A stretch of DNA of 64,000 nt, taken from NCBI RefSeq assembly GCF_008711325.1, contig NZ_VXDB01000008.1:124001-188000 (forward strand), written 5' to 3'. This DNA is from Roseibium sediminis (GTDB taxonomy: Bacteria > Pseudomonadota > Alphaproteobacteria > Rhizobiales > Stappiaceae). Of this stretch, positions 34,460 to 43,192 are shown one piece after another (position 1 is the first letter of the stretch; each line of letters begins with the position of its first letter). The notes beneath the pieces are model-generated. The model worked only from the letters and a program-made list of their open reading frames with translations. It was not told where the DNA came from and did not search any database. The position numbers and the translations under genes were made by a program.

Positions 34460-35278
34460 TCAGTCCTTGACCACAGATATATCCGGGGCATCCACGGCTT
34501 TCATGCCGACGATGTTGTAACCGCAGTCAACATGCTGGATTTCGCCGGTAATACCACGGCTGAGATCGGACAGGAGGAACAGGGCGCTGTCGCCAACTTC
34601 CTCGATGGTGACCGAGCGGCGCAGCGGCGCGTTGTATTCGTTCCACTTCAGGATATAGCGGAAGTCGCCGATGCCGGAGGCTGCCAGCGTCTTGATCGGA
34701 CCGGCGGAAATCGCGTTGACGCGAATGTTCTTCGGACCAAGGTCCATGGCCAGATATTTCACGCTGGTTTCAAGAGCAGCCTTTGCAACGCCCATGACGT
34801 TGTAATGCGGCATGACCTTTTCAGCACCGTAATAGGTCAGCGTCAGGATGGACCCGCCGTCGGTCATCAGCTTCTCGGCGCGCTGGGTAATCGCGGTCAG
34901 CGAGTAGCAGGAGATGTCCATGGTGCGGGCGAAGTTTGCCGAGGTCGTATCGACATAACGACCGGTCAGTTCGTCCTTGTCGGAGAAGGCAACGGCATGA
35001 ACGATGAAGTCGATCTTGCCCCATTTGTCCTCGATCGCCTTGAAAACGGCATCGATGCTGGCTGCATCGGTTACGTCGCAATGACCGGCAACAAAGGCAT
35101 TCAGCTGTTCGGCGAGAGGTTCCACGCGCTTCTTAAGTGCATCCCCCTGATAGGTCAGGGCGAGCTCGGCACCGGCATCGGTCAGGGCCTTTGCAATTCC
35201 CCAGGCAATCGACCTGTTGTTTGCAACGCCCAGGATCAATCCGCGTTTGCCGTTCATCAATCCGCGCGTTTCCGCCAT
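34460..35278 (-). CDS. fabI: FabI, enoyl-ACP reductase (NADH)
   Basis: The enzyme reduces enoyl-ACP in fatty-acid elongation and is the triclosan target. The 272-residue chain shows the FabI nucleotide motif GVANNRSIAWGIA, YYGAEKVMPHYNVMGVAKAA with the catalytic Tyr-x6-Lys, and NAISAGPIKTLAASGI. It is divergent from the FAD oxidase gene at 35444. A terminator follows it. Confidence 0.96.
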   Translation of the reverse strand: MAETRGLMNGKRGLILGVANNRSIAWGIAKALTDAGAELALTYQGDALKKRVEPLAEQLNAFVAGHCDVTDAASIDAVFKAIEDKWGKIDFIVHAVAFSDKDELTGRYVDTTSANFARTMDISCYSLTAITQRAEKLMTDGGSILTLTYYGAEKVMPHYNVMGVAKAALETSVKYLAMDLGPKNIRVNAISAGPIKTLAASGIGDFRYILKWNEYNAPLRRSVTIEEVGDSALFLLSDLSRGITGEIQHVDCGYNIVGMKAVDAPDISVVKD

Positions 35279-35443
35279 CGTATTCTCCAGAAATTCTTAA
35301 CTACCCGAACGGGCTGGCATCGTATGGCACAGCCCCCCCAATCCTTCAAGACTGTGGTTAGCGGAATGAACCATCGACGGATCACGATCGACGCCCTATG
35401 TTGTCGCCGATTTTTTTGCCCCTGAAGTTGAGGATCTGCGCTC

Positions 35444-36862
35444 ATGGAGCGGAATACCCATGCCGACCAATTCGCCACCCTGATCGGCGAAGCCAACGTT
35501 TTGACCACCGCCAACGACAAGGCCCCCTATCTTGTCGAATGGCGGGATCTCTACCAGGGCGTGACGCCGATGGTGCTGCGTCCGGGTTCAACGAAGGAAG
35601 TCAGCGCGGTGATGCAATATGCCTATGAGAATGGCATCAAGATTGTCCCGCAGGGGGGCAACACCGGTCTTGTGGGTGGTCAAATTCCGCAGGAATCCGG
35701 CGATGAGATCGTTGTTTCGCTCTCTCGCATGAACAAGGTCCGCCATGTCGATCCGGAAGGCTTCACGATCACGGTCGACGTCGGCGTGGTGCTGGAGACG
35801 CTCCAGAACGAGGCCGACAAGGTGGATCGCCTGTTCCCACTTTCCCTTGGGGCACAAGGCTCCTGCCAGATCGGCGGAAATATCTCCACGAATGCCGGCG
35901 GCACTGCTGTCCTGTCCTACGGCAACACCCGCGATCTGGTTCTTGGACTGGAAGTCGTGCTGCCAACGGGCGAGATCTGGAACGGCCTCAGGACGCTCCG
36001 CAAGGACAATACCGGTTATGATTTGAAACAATTGTTTATCGGTGCGGAAGGCACTTTGGGGATTATCACGGCCGCCTCGCTGAAGCTTTTCCCCAAGCCC
36101 AAAAAACTGGAAGCCGCCTTTGTCGGGCTCTCGTCGCCTGAAGCTGCGCTCAGCCTCTTTTCCATTGCTAAGGCACAGGCAGGCCCGGTCCTAACCGGAT
36201 TTGAAATCATGCCCCGCGAAGGCGTTGAATTCTGCCTGCGCCATCTGGATGGTGCACGCGATCCGCTGGAAGGCACACACGCCTGGTATGTGCTGATGGA
36301 GCTCTCCAGCGGCTCGGAGGCATTTGAGATCCGCGACCTGCTGGAAGCCATTCTTGGTGAGGCCTTTGAGGCTGAACATGTGGAAGATGCAGCCCTCGCG
36401 CAGAACATGAGCCAGGTTCAGGATTTCTGGCATATCCGCCATGGCATGTCGGAAGTCCAGAAAGCGGAAGGCGGCTCCATCAAGCACGATGTGTCCGTCC
36501 CCGTTGCCCTGATCCCCGAGTTCCTGAACAAGGCCATTGCTGCAGTGGAAGCCTTCGTCCCCGGCTGCCGACCGATCCCGTTCGGGCATCTGGGCGATGG
36601 CAACATCCACTTCAACGTGAGCCAGCCTGTTGGCGCGGACAAGGAAGGCTATCTGGCCAAGTGGGACGAGATGAATGAAATCGTCCACGGCATTGTGGCA
36701 GACCTCAACGGCTCCATTTCCGCCGAACACGGGATTGGCCGCCTGAAGCGGGATCTCATGAAAGAGGTCAAGAGCGATATCGAGCTGGACCTGATGTGGC
36801 GCATCAAGACGGCTCTTGATCCAAAAGGCCTGCTGAACCCGGAGCGCGTCCTGCCTCGATAA
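35444..36862 (+). CDS. FAD-linked D-2-hydroxyacid dehydrogenase (D2HGDH/GlcD-like)
   Basis: A 472-residue flavoprotein. The FAD-binding type 4 domain has VPQGGNTGLVGGQIPQ and SLGAQGSCQIGGNISTNAGG; the C-terminal FAD-oxidase domain has GHLGDGNIHFNV and EHGIGRLKRDLM. This pattern fits D-2-hydroxyglutarate dehydrogenase or D-lactate/glycolate dehydrogenases; sequence alone does not separate them. It lies divergently from fabI and ends at a strong terminator. Confidence 0.9.
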   Translation: MERNTHADQFATLIGEANVLTTANDKAPYLVEWRDLYQGVTPMVLRPGSTKEVSAVMQYAYENGIKIVPQGGNTGLVGGQIPQESGDEIVVSLSRMNKVRHVDPEGFTITVDVGVVLETLQNEADKVDRLFPLSLGAQGSCQIGGNISTNAGGTAVLSYGNTRDLVLGLEVVLPTGEIWNGLRTLRKDNTGYDLKQLFIGAEGTLGIITAASLKLFPKPKKLEAAFVGLSSPEAALSLFSIAKAQAGPVLTGFEIMPREGVEFCLRHLDGARDPLEGTHAWYVLMELSSGSEAFEIRDLLEAILGEAFEAEHVEDAALAQNMSQVQDFWHIRHGMSEVQKAEGGSIKHDVSVPVALIPEFLNKAIAAVEAFVPGCRPIPFGHLGDGNIHFNVSQPVGADKEGYLAKWDEMNEIVHGIVADLNGSISAEHGIGRLKRDLMKEVKSDIELDLMWRIKTALDPKGLLNPERVLPR

Positions 36863-36901
36863 CATTCCCACTCCGAGTCATTCTTTACGCGTCTTCGTGA
36901 G

Positions 36902-36935
36902 GGCCTGCAGTCGCATTCGACTGCGGGCCTTTTTT
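36902..36935 (+). terminator. Strong rho-independent terminator
   Basis: GGCCTGCAGTCG and CGACTGCGGGCC pair around CATT (one mismatch), followed by six T. It ends the dehydrogenase transcript and insulates the dnaA leader. Confidence 0.92.
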
Positions 36936-37224
36936 CTGCGCCGAAACGGCTCGAGTCGCATTGCGGCGGAAATGTGTTTGTCCAAACGGGGAGCATTTCG
37001 AGAGCCGGATTTTTTAAAAATTCACCGGCGGCCGTTCACAGGATTAACCATTCTACCTATACGGTAAACGCCCGCCATTGATACAATTTACGATACCCAA
37101 GGGGCCAATTGAAGAAAAATGCATTCGATTTCGCCTAATGCATTAATTTTCTTTTGAAAAATAACTTAAAAGACCCCAGAGTTATGAAACAGCGTTAACA
37201 CTTGTTAATGGCGGACTAACCAAA
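36936..37224. other. AT-rich region upstream of dnaA
   Basis: No gene is seen. Two copies of the palindromic octamer AATGCATT lie 19 bases apart (37118-37125 and 37137-37144), and TTAACA-CT-TGTTAA (37195-37208) is a perfect inverted repeat. I find no TTATCCACA-type DnaA box on either strand, so this is not an obvious origin. The dnaA promoter should lie here. Confidence 0.5.
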
Positions 37225-37257
37225 CAGCTGACACCCCTGCGTTCTTAGGGGCAGCTG
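37225..37257 (+). promoter_or_regulatory. Leader hairpin over the first micro-ORF start
   Basis: CAGCTG-ACA-CCCCT pairs with AGGGG-CAGCTG around GCGTTCTT. The right arm holds AGGGG, the likely ribosome binding site of the micro-ORF whose ATG begins at 37258, directly after the stem. This resembles a translation-controlling leader. Confidence 0.55.
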
Positions 37258-37320
37258 ATGAAGAAGGAGACCGACACCAACGGCAGGCACCACCACAAAC
37301 GCAACAATAAACGTAGGTGA
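37258..37320 (+). CDS. Micro-ORF 1 in the dnaA leader, 20 residues, basic
   Basis: ATG 37258 to TGA 37320. The peptide starts MKKETDTNGR and ends HHHKRNNKRR, so its second half is almost wholly His, Lys, Arg and Asn. AGGGG lies six bases before the start, inside a hairpin. Its stop overlaps the next start (TGATG), a translational-coupling arrangement. Real translation is an inference. Confidence 0.45.
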   Translation: MKKETDTNGRHHHKRNNKRR

Positions 37321-37397
37321 TGACTACCGCGAACAACAACAACAACAAGACATGCAACTTGCTGTTTGAGTTGCCGACTGCAGTTACCGGACTTTGA
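37320..37397 (+). CDS. Micro-ORF 2 in the dnaA leader, 25 residues
   Basis: ATG 37320 overlaps the stop of micro-ORF 1 by one base. The peptide begins MTTANNNNNKTC (five consecutive AAC codons) and continues LLFELPTAVTGL. It ends at TGA 37395-37397, one base before the next ATG. Coding status is unproven; the start/stop overlap and fit with its neighbours are the evidence. Confidence 0.45.
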   Translation: MTTANNNNNKTCNLLFELPTAVTGL

Positions 37398-37398
37398 G

Positions 37399-37464
37399 AT
37401 GCCGGTCCCGGAATTTCCGGGAAATGAGTCAGAGCACGGCAATAAAAAAACCGCCGGCTCTTAA
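37399..37464 (+). CDS. Micro-ORF 3 in the dnaA leader, 21 residues
   Basis: ATG 37399 starts one base after the stop of micro-ORF 2 (TGAGATG). The peptide begins MPVPEFPGNESEHG and ends with NKKTAGS at TAA 37464. It is hydrophilic and unlike the first two. The dnaA ribosome binding site follows 38 bases later. Confidence 0.35.
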   Translation: MPVPEFPGNESEHGNKKTAGS

Positions 37465-37511
37465 CGCAGCAAAAGCGGGTGTATTTGACCGCTCCTTGAA
37501 TGGAGGCGAAA

Positions 37512-38975
37512 ATGCATGTTCACGGTGCACGTGGAACAAATCGATGGGAAAGTGTAAAGACACAGCTCAGGGCTGAGCTTGGGGAAGATGTATTCTCCAA
37601 CTGGTTCGGACGTGTCATGCTCGAGGAAGAAGGCGACAAGATCGTTCGCCTGTCAGTCCCGACGCGCTTTCTGAAAAACTGGATTCAATTACATTACAAA
37701 GATCGGATCGTCAGCCTCTGGAAAAAAGAGGGTGAGAATATCGACCGTCTCGAACTGACAGTTCGTGGGGCCATGCGGCCACGGGCGGTTGGAACTCTCG
37801 ACCCGGCCAAGCAACTGACGGCATCCAACCTGAATTATCGGGCTACCACCCCGAATGTCGGGCGCCATGCCATCCCTGCCCTGACCAAGGCCCTGCGGGG
37901 TGAACTGAACTCGGGCATGTCGGACCTGCAACTGCAGTTTCTGCAGGGCGCGGCCATCAATCCGAACCTGACCTTCGACAGTTTCGTTGAAGGCGCGTCA
38001 AACGGATTGGCCTTCAGCGCGGCACGCCAGATGGCAAACGACCAGTCTCGGGCGCTTGACCTGCTGTACATCCACTCCGGTATCGGCATCGGCAAGACCC
38101 ATCTCTTGCATGCTGCTGCCAGCGATGCACGGGCTGCTGGCCGCAAGGTGCTTTATGTGACGGCGGAATACTTCATGTATCACCTCGTTCCGGCCCTGCG
38201 GACCCGCTCCTTCACAGCTGTGAAGCAGACACTGGACTCGGTCGATCTTCTGTTGATCGACGACATCCAGCTGCTGCACGGAAAGCAGCACCAGCAAGAG
38301 TTCTGCCAATCCTTGCGGATGCTTCTGGAATCCCCGAAGCAGGTTATCGTTGCTGGAGACCGCCCACCGGAGCAGCTGGACACGATGGACGAAACGCTGC
38401 GCCAACGCTTCATGAACGGCGTTGTCGCGGGCATCCAGCATCCTGACTACATGCTGCGCAAGAACATTGTGCAAAAGCGGGTCCAGATTGCCCGCCGCCA
38501 CTATCCGAACTTCGACATTCCGGAACCGGTTGTGGATCACATTGCGCGCTATGTAACGTCTTCTGCCCGTGATCTGGAAGGTGCGGTGAACCGGCTGATT
38601 GCCCACAATCAGCTGACCAACCAGCCGATCACGCAAGAGCTGGCGGACAAGACGTTGCATGACCTCGTCAAGCCGACCGAGATCCGGTCCGTGCGCATCG
38701 AGGATATCCAGCACGTGGTTTGCAAGCACTACAGCGTGACGAAGAACGACCTTCTTTCGTCCTGCCGGGCGCACACGATCGTCAAACCGCGCCAGATCGC
38801 CATGTATCTGGCAAAGGTCATGACACCGCGCTCGCTTCCAGAGATCGGACGCCGCTTCGGCAACCGGGACCACACAACGGTTCTGCACGCCGTTCGCAAG
38901 ATCGAGAAAATGGTCAAGGCAGACAGCAGCCTTGCCGCTGAAATCGACCTGCTCAAGCGTCTGACCCACAGCTGA
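37512..38975 (+). CDS. dnaA: DnaA, chromosomal replication initiator
   Basis: DnaA binds the origin and opens it for replication. The 487-residue protein has domain I (about 1-85), a short linker, and the AAA+ domain with Walker A GIGIGKTHLLHA, Walker B LLLIDDIQLLHG and sensor II SARDLEGAVNRL. The C-terminal DNA-binding domain carries the signature IGRRFGNRDHTTVLHAVRKI. ATG 37512 is chosen over ATG 37500 because GGAGG (within the first codons of the longer frame) lies six bases upstream. The AAA+ part is somewhat divergent, with TLRQRFMNGVVAG where related proteins read RSRLQGGV. dnaN does not follow. Confidence 0.95.
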   Translation: MHVHGARGTNRWESVKTQLRAELGEDVFSNWFGRVMLEEEGDKIVRLSVPTRFLKNWIQLHYKDRIVSLWKKEGENIDRLELTVRGAMRPRAVGTLDPAKQLTASNLNYRATTPNVGRHAIPALTKALRGELNSGMSDLQLQFLQGAAINPNLTFDSFVEGASNGLAFSAARQMANDQSRALDLLYIHSGIGIGKTHLLHAAASDARAAGRKVLYVTAEYFMYHLVPALRTRSFTAVKQTLDSVDLLLIDDIQLLHGKQHQQEFCQSLRMLLESPKQVIVAGDRPPEQLDTMDETLRQRFMNGVVAGIQHPDYMLRKNIVQKRVQIARRHYPNFDIPEPVVDHIARYVTSSARDLEGAVNRLIAHNQLTNQPITQELADKTLHDLVKPTEIRSVRIEDIQHVVCKHYSVTKNDLLSSCRAHTIVKPRQIAMYLAKVMTPRSLPEIGRRFGNRDHTTVLHAVRKIEKMVKADSSLAAEIDLLKRLTHS

Positions 38976-39000
38976 TATCAGTCAGCGAATTACTCGCATG

Positions 39001-39035
39001 AAGGCCGACAGTTTCCCCCTGTCGGCCTTTTTCCT
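39001..39035 (+). terminator. Terminator after dnaA
   Basis: AAGGCCGACAG and CTGTCGGCCTT pair perfectly around TTTCCCC, followed by TTTCCTTT. It lies 25 bases after the dnaA stop. Confidence 0.9.
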
Positions 39036-39179
39036 TTCCGATCATGCGGTTTCCCGGAGTCGAATCCAAACTTCGAATTTTCCTCAGAAACGACTCTTGA
39101 ATAACCCCGCTTTCAACAAGCAGATGCTCGGCCTCGGCGGTAGTGTGCTGGAGATTTCCAGCCCTCGTGAGACCGCATC

Positions 39180-39656
39180 ATGCCCCGGCCCGACCTTGTT
39201 GAACTTGCTGCCACTGCCCGGCGACTGCGCAGCGCCATTCCCGAACCTGATCGGTGCGCGATCTCGGACGAAGCCATCCAGAACCTGTTTGAAAGACTGA
39301 AAGCCCTACAGGGTTCAGCGTGTCGCGAACATGGTGTTGCAGAAGATTTTCCGCCTCCTGCCGGACAGCGGATCTCCGGGACCTATTTGGACCATCCCAT
39401 GACCGGAGTGGTGATCAGTCTCGTCAAGCTCGCCGATACGGACGTCTACCGCGTTGCCATCAAGTTTGACGAGGCGATTGATGCTGCCACGTTTCCCGGT
39501 CAATCGGTTCACAGGGATCGTATCAGCTGCCTGATCGATGGAGCGGGGGTCTCCATGGCACGCACATCGAAAGACCAACCCTATCTGGTTCTCGACCGCT
39601 GCCCGCCGCCCGGCAAGAAAAAGCGAGCGATGAAGCTGACCATTCAGCGCATGTGA
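39180..39656 (+). CDS. Conserved-looking protein of unknown function
   Basis: A 158-residue soluble protein. The N-terminal third is helical (PDLVELAATARRLRSAIPEP), the rest is predicted beta-rich with GQRISGTYLDHPMTGVVISL and VAIKFDEAIDAATFPGQSVH, and the C-terminus is basic (KKKRAMKLTIQRM). Codon use matches its neighbours. I do not recognise the family. It has a weak GAG ribosome binding site before ATG 39180 and converges on a methyltransferase gene four bases away. Confidence 0.65.
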   Translation: MPRPDLVELAATARRLRSAIPEPDRCAISDEAIQNLFERLKALQGSACREHGVAEDFPPPAGQRISGTYLDHPMTGVVISLVKLADTDVYRVAIKFDEAIDAATFPGQSVHRDRISCLIDGAGVSMARTSKDQPYLVLDRCPPPGKKKRAMKLTIQRM

Positions 39657-39659
39657 CGC

Positions 39660-40484
39660 CTAGCGCTTTTGTGCGACGACCAGATGCCCTGGCACCGGAT
39701 CCCCTTCCTCAAGGCGGACGGTGATGTCGTCCATGAGAAGGATTTCAAACCCGTTTTCGGACAATTGATCCCGAATGTAGCTGGTCTTGTGAGCAAAGCG
39801 GCGTTTTTCGCCAACCTTGTACGGCGCTGGCCCGAAAGCCTCATCGGGAAGCGTTTCGGTCGAGAAGGCAAAGACACCCTTGCCAGCCAGTCGCTCAGCC
39901 GCTCCCTTCACGAGGGGCGCTACATCACCGACATAGGGAAAGACATCGGTTGCCGTGATCAGATCCCAGATCGGGCAGCCATCGTCGTCTTCGAACTCTT
40001 CAAGGAACTCGACAGCCTCGCCCACATAAAGGTCGTCATAAACCTCCCGGTCAAAGGCGAGCTCGATGATGCGCTCCGACAGGTCGACACCCGTGCGATG
40101 GGTCGTGCAGTCACTCAGGGCAATGCCGGTCAGCCCGGTCCCGCAACCCAGATCCAGCACCCGTTCGAAGTGGTCCAGCGAGAGCGTGCGAAGTGCTTCG
40201 CGAACCATGAGTGGCACGCTGTATCCCAGCTGGTCCACCAGGATCTCGTCAAACACATCTGCGTGCTGGTCGAACAAGGTGGAAACATAGGCATCGGGCA
40301 TCTTGGACGGTGACGGATCGCGCCCCATGGCGGCAAGGCGAATGCTCACACCTGCCGGATCTGTCGGATCGAGCTCAAGCGCCTTGCGGTAATGGCGTTC
40401 TGCGGCATCCAGATCGCCGGACTTTTCCAGATCCAGCCCGGTGTTGTAGGCCTCTGCCAGTTGGTCGTCGCTGTCCTGATCCAT
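39660..40484 (-). CDS. TPR-containing SAM-dependent methyltransferase
   Basis: A 274-residue protein. The first 60 residues contain a tetratricopeptide repeat (LDLEKSGDLDAAERHYRKAL). The class I methyltransferase core follows, with RVLDLGCGTGLTGIAL (SAM motif I), GVDLSERIIELA and a C-terminal block PYKVGEKRRFAHKTSYIRD. This type is common in alphaproteobacteria; the substrate is unknown. It ends next to the convergent 39180 gene. Confidence 0.85.
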   Translation of the reverse strand: MDQDSDDQLAEAYNTGLDLEKSGDLDAAERHYRKALELDPTDPAGVSIRLAAMGRDPSPSKMPDAYVSTLFDQHADVFDEILVDQLGYSVPLMVREALRTLSLDHFERVLDLGCGTGLTGIALSDCTTHRTGVDLSERIIELAFDREVYDDLYVGEAVEFLEEFEDDDGCPIWDLITATDVFPYVGDVAPLVKGAAERLAGKGVFAFSTETLPDEAFGPAPYKVGEKRRFAHKTSYIRDQLSENGFEILLMDDITVRLEEGDPVPGHLVVAQKR

Positions 40485-40582
40485 TGTTTATGCCTGCGCC
40501 TGTTTTCGCTTTTCCAAGGTCCGATGCTCATAAGGACAGGGCTGTGCAAAGACCAGCATTTTGTTTCCCGCCATCCCGACAG

Positions 40583-41326
40583 CTAGAAAAGATCCAGCTG
40601 CCCGCCGCCCGCTTTCTTCTCACGTGAAGAACCAGCCTTGCGCATGTCTTCGCTGGCCTCCACTTCAACCGCGGTCTGCAGATCCGGATCGTCATTGACG
40701 ACCTTGTTCACACGGTCTGAGACCGGGTGAGCGACCAGATAGTCATCAGGAGCGGGAACAAGCATGCGAACCGCCTCCTTCACCGACACGTTTCCAGTGT
40801 CCAGCCAGTCTTCGAACTGTTCCTTTTGCAGGATGACCGGCATTCGGTGATGGATGGGCGCCATCATGCCGTTTGCTTCGGTGGTCAGCATGGCGCCCGT
40901 GTCGATATCGCCGCCGGACGGGTCCGACCAAGTGTTCCATAACCCCGCTATCGCCATGATGCCGCCATCTGCCGGCGCGATCCAGAAAGCTTGCTTGCCT
41001 TCCGGTGTTCTGCGCCACTCATAAAAGCCGGAAGCCGGAACGAGGCAGCGGTGGTGGCGCATGGAAGCGCGAAACGACGGCTTGTCCGCGGCTGTCTCAC
41101 TCCGGGCGTTGATGAGCAACGTGAAACTTGCAGGATCCTTGACCCATGACGGAATGAGCCCCCAGCGCACCAACTGGAACCGCCGTTTTCCGCTGTCCTT
41201 TCGCACGGTCGCTATAGGCTGGGTGGGAGCAATATTATAGCGCGGGGGGAAGTTCGGCAGATCGATGTACTCAAAGAGAGCTTTCACATCCTCGGGCGTT
41301 GCTGTCAGGCTGAATCTGCCACACAT
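40583..41326 (-). CDS. SRAP (SOS response-associated peptidase / abasic-site sensor), YedK-like
   Basis: SRAP proteins form a covalent link to abasic sites in single-stranded DNA through Cys2, exposed after removal of Met1. The chosen start, ATG 41326 with AGGGG upstream, gives MCGRFSL, placing the catalytic cysteine correctly; the longer frame to 41368 would bury it. Other motifs are NARSETAADKPSFR and HRCLVPASGFYEW, and a catalytic His in HHRMPV. The C-terminus QLDLF fits the family. Length 247 residues. It protects abasic sites during replication. Confidence 0.92.
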   Translation of the reverse strand: MCGRFSLTATPEDVKALFEYIDLPNFPPRYNIAPTQPIATVRKDSGKRRFQLVRWGLIPSWVKDPASFTLLINARSETAADKPSFRASMRHHRCLVPASGFYEWRRTPEGKQAFWIAPADGGIMAIAGLWNTWSDPSGGDIDTGAMLTTEANGMMAPIHHRMPVILQKEQFEDWLDTGNVSVKEAVRMLVPAPDDYLVAHPVSDRVNKVVNDDPDLQTAVEVEASEDMRKAGSSREKKAGGGQLDLF

Positions 41327-41467
41327 GGCATTCCCCTTGTCGTCACTCAGTGTTCTGCCATTTGTCACTGCAAGAATGACCGTTGGCGATTCGCTCGCTC
41401 CGGTTAGGTAATTAGCAAGGAAAAACCCTTATAACAGAACGATCGGGCAATACAGCAGGGGTTTGAG

Positions 41468-41980
41468 ATGAGTGGTGACACTCCAGTTTTAGGCGTCGGT
41501 CCGTTGGCCGCTGACAGGCTGGAAACCGCAAATATCAATCCGAGCACGGGGTTGGCTACGGATTATCTCAACCACTTCAACGAAGTGATGATGCTGCTCG
41601 AAATGCTTCCGGCCATGCCGGATTGTTCGGAAGACGTGCTCGCATGGGAGCCCTTGTCTTACGAACAACACTTCATGCAGTCCGGTTTCACTGAAAAGCA
41701 GCTTGCGGTCATGGCCTATGAGGCCGCTCCGGAAGAATTGCGCAACGAACTCCTGTCCGTTGTTGGTGAAATCAACCACACGGTGATCCTCGCCCAGGAA
41801 GCGTTGATGACGTCCCTGAACCCGGCGGACATTGCCGCGATGGTGGCAGAAAAGGCGACATCCCAGATCCGTCCGCTGATTTCTCAAGCCAGCGGGATCA
41901 TCCATGGCCACGTCACGCCGACGCTGGAATCCAAGGAAGGCGAAGCTGCGCAGGCGGAAATCGACGCGCTTTTTGCCTGA
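41468..41980 (+). CDS. Conserved hypothetical protein
   Basis: A 170-residue, mostly helical, acidic protein with no signal peptide. Recognisable segments are DYLNHFNEVMMLLEMLPAMP and the C-terminal QAEIDALFA. AGGGG lies just before ATG 41468, and codon use matches neighbours. It precedes the Nudix gene by about 70 bases. The wording of family resemblance to proteins seen in other alphaproteobacteria is from memory and uncertain; no function is known. Confidence 0.75.
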   Translation: MSGDTPVLGVGPLAADRLETANINPSTGLATDYLNHFNEVMMLLEMLPAMPDCSEDVLAWEPLSYEQHFMQSGFTEKQLAVMAYEAAPEELRNELLSVVGEINHTVILAQEALMTSLNPADIAAMVAEKATSQIRPLISQASGIIHGHVTPTLESKEGEAAQAEIDALFA

Positions 41981-42052
41981 TCCACTTTTCCGGACACTCA
42001 CAAGACCCTATCCTGCCGAAGACCCGAGACCCGTTGGCCGGATTCCCACGCA

Positions 42053-42493
42053 ATGAGCATTTCCCGAAAATATCCCCCCGTCCCGCTTGTGGGAGTAAGT
42101 GTCCTGTGTAGCCGGGACGATCGGGCCCTTTTGATCCAGCGATCCAAACCACCTTATGAAGGAGCGTGGAGCCTGCCCGGTGGTCTGGTTGATGTGGGTG
42201 AACCCCTGCAAGTGGCTGCCACACGCGAGGTTCTCGAGGAGACCGGTCTGAGTGTCACCGTCGGCGAACAGCCGGTGGAAGTCTTCGACAGCATCCATCA
42301 CGATGAGGGTGGGCGCACCGAAGCGCACTATGTTCTCTGCGTCTTCCTGGCGACCTCGGCCAAGGGCACGATGATGGCCGCAGATGATGCACGCGATGCC
42401 CGGTGGGTGACTGCGGCGGAACTTGAGGTGCTGACTTGCACGCCCGGCACGAAGGAACGGGTCTGTCGTTTCCTTGGATGGGACAGGCCATGA
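42053..42493 (+). CDS. Nudix hydrolase, ADP-ribose pyrophosphatase-like
   Basis: A 146-residue Nudix enzyme. The Nudix box is intact: GGLVDVGEPLQVAATREVLE, then ETGL, giving the metal-binding REVLEETG. It would cleave a nucleoside diphosphate linked to another moiety. The N-terminal segment VPLVGVSVLCSRDDRALLIQ resembles ADP-ribose/NADH-type family members. Substrate not determined. Confidence 0.9.
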   Translation: MSISRKYPPVPLVGVSVLCSRDDRALLIQRSKPPYEGAWSLPGGLVDVGEPLQVAATREVLEETGLSVTVGEQPVEVFDSIHHDEGGRTEAHYVLCVFLATSAKGTMMAADDARDARWVTAAELEVLTCTPGTKERVCRFLGWDRP

Positions 42494-42597
42494 GCAACGA
42501 CAAGATCTGTTGAGGTGTGCTACATCCTGTGATGTTCGCAAGCCGCTTGGCGTGAACACCTGATAACTGGAACGATCCGGAACCCTTGCCCGTCACC

Positions 42598-42996
42598 ATG
42601 CCGCTTCCACGTCTTATCCTCCTTGTCCTTGCCGTCCTGATGTGCAGCGCCTTTTGGGCGTCCTCCGGTCAGACTCAGGCTCGCAGAGACGATGCTCCTC
42701 CTTATGAACAGGACCTGATGCGGCTATCGGAGATCCTTGGCGCACTTCATTTCCTGCGCCCTCTTTGTGGTGCCGAAGACAGCCCAAGCTGGCGAACCCA
42801 GATGGAAGATCTTCTGGAATCGGAAACGGAGGACGAGAACCGGCGCCGCCGGTTTATCGAGCGTTTCAACCAAGGTTATCGTGGTTTTTCAGCAATTTAC
42901 CGCGACTGCACACCTTCCGCTCGTCTCGCTATGGGACAATATATCGAGGAAGGTGGGGCAATTGTGACGAGAGTTACCAGCCGTTTCAGCCGCTAA
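42598..42996 (+). CDS. TIGR02301-family periplasmic protein
   Basis: A 132-residue protein with a signal peptide (hydrophobic 5-22, cleavage near SGQTQA). The mature region contains LMRLSEILGALHFLRPLC, WRTQMEDLLESE and FNQGYRGFSAIYRDC, the pattern of the alphaproteobacterial TIGR02301 family, with two conserved cysteines. ATG 42598 is preferred; a TTG at 42586 would add four residues. Function unknown. Confidence 0.8.
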   Translation: MPLPRLILLVLAVLMCSAFWASSGQTQARRDDAPPYEQDLMRLSEILGALHFLRPLCGAEDSPSWRTQMEDLLESETEDENRRRRFIERFNQGYRGFSAIYRDCTPSARLAMGQYIEEGGAIVTRVTSRFSR

Positions 42997-43192
42997 GTCA
43001 GCTTACCCCGACGTCACTCCTTACCGAGTAGTTAACGCTGACAATCTATTCTGTGGGTTGGTGTTAAGATTGTTTTCATGATCGCTATGCGCGCGCTGAG
43101 AGCGCGGCTAATCTTGAACTCAGAGATTCGGCGGCAAATGATTTGCAAACCCGGACGTCAGTACCTGTCTTTTATGATCGGTTAGGAAGCGA

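Noticed and set aside
34532..35425. 297-codon open frame antisense to fabI (and similar long antisense frames over phoR, echA, dxs and dnaA)
   Set aside because: These are mirror frames of clearly functional genes in GC-rich DNA. They have no ribosome binding sites or recognisable protein features.
37195..37208. CtrA binding site before dnaA (and a similar motif after Sua5 near 13087)
   Set aside because: The half-sites TTAA and TTAA are spaced by six bases, not the seven required by the known CtrA consensus. It is too weak to call.
36936..37511. Replication origin next to dnaA
   Set aside because: No TTATCCACA-like DnaA boxes are seen on either strand, and in many alphaproteobacteria the origin is not beside dnaA.
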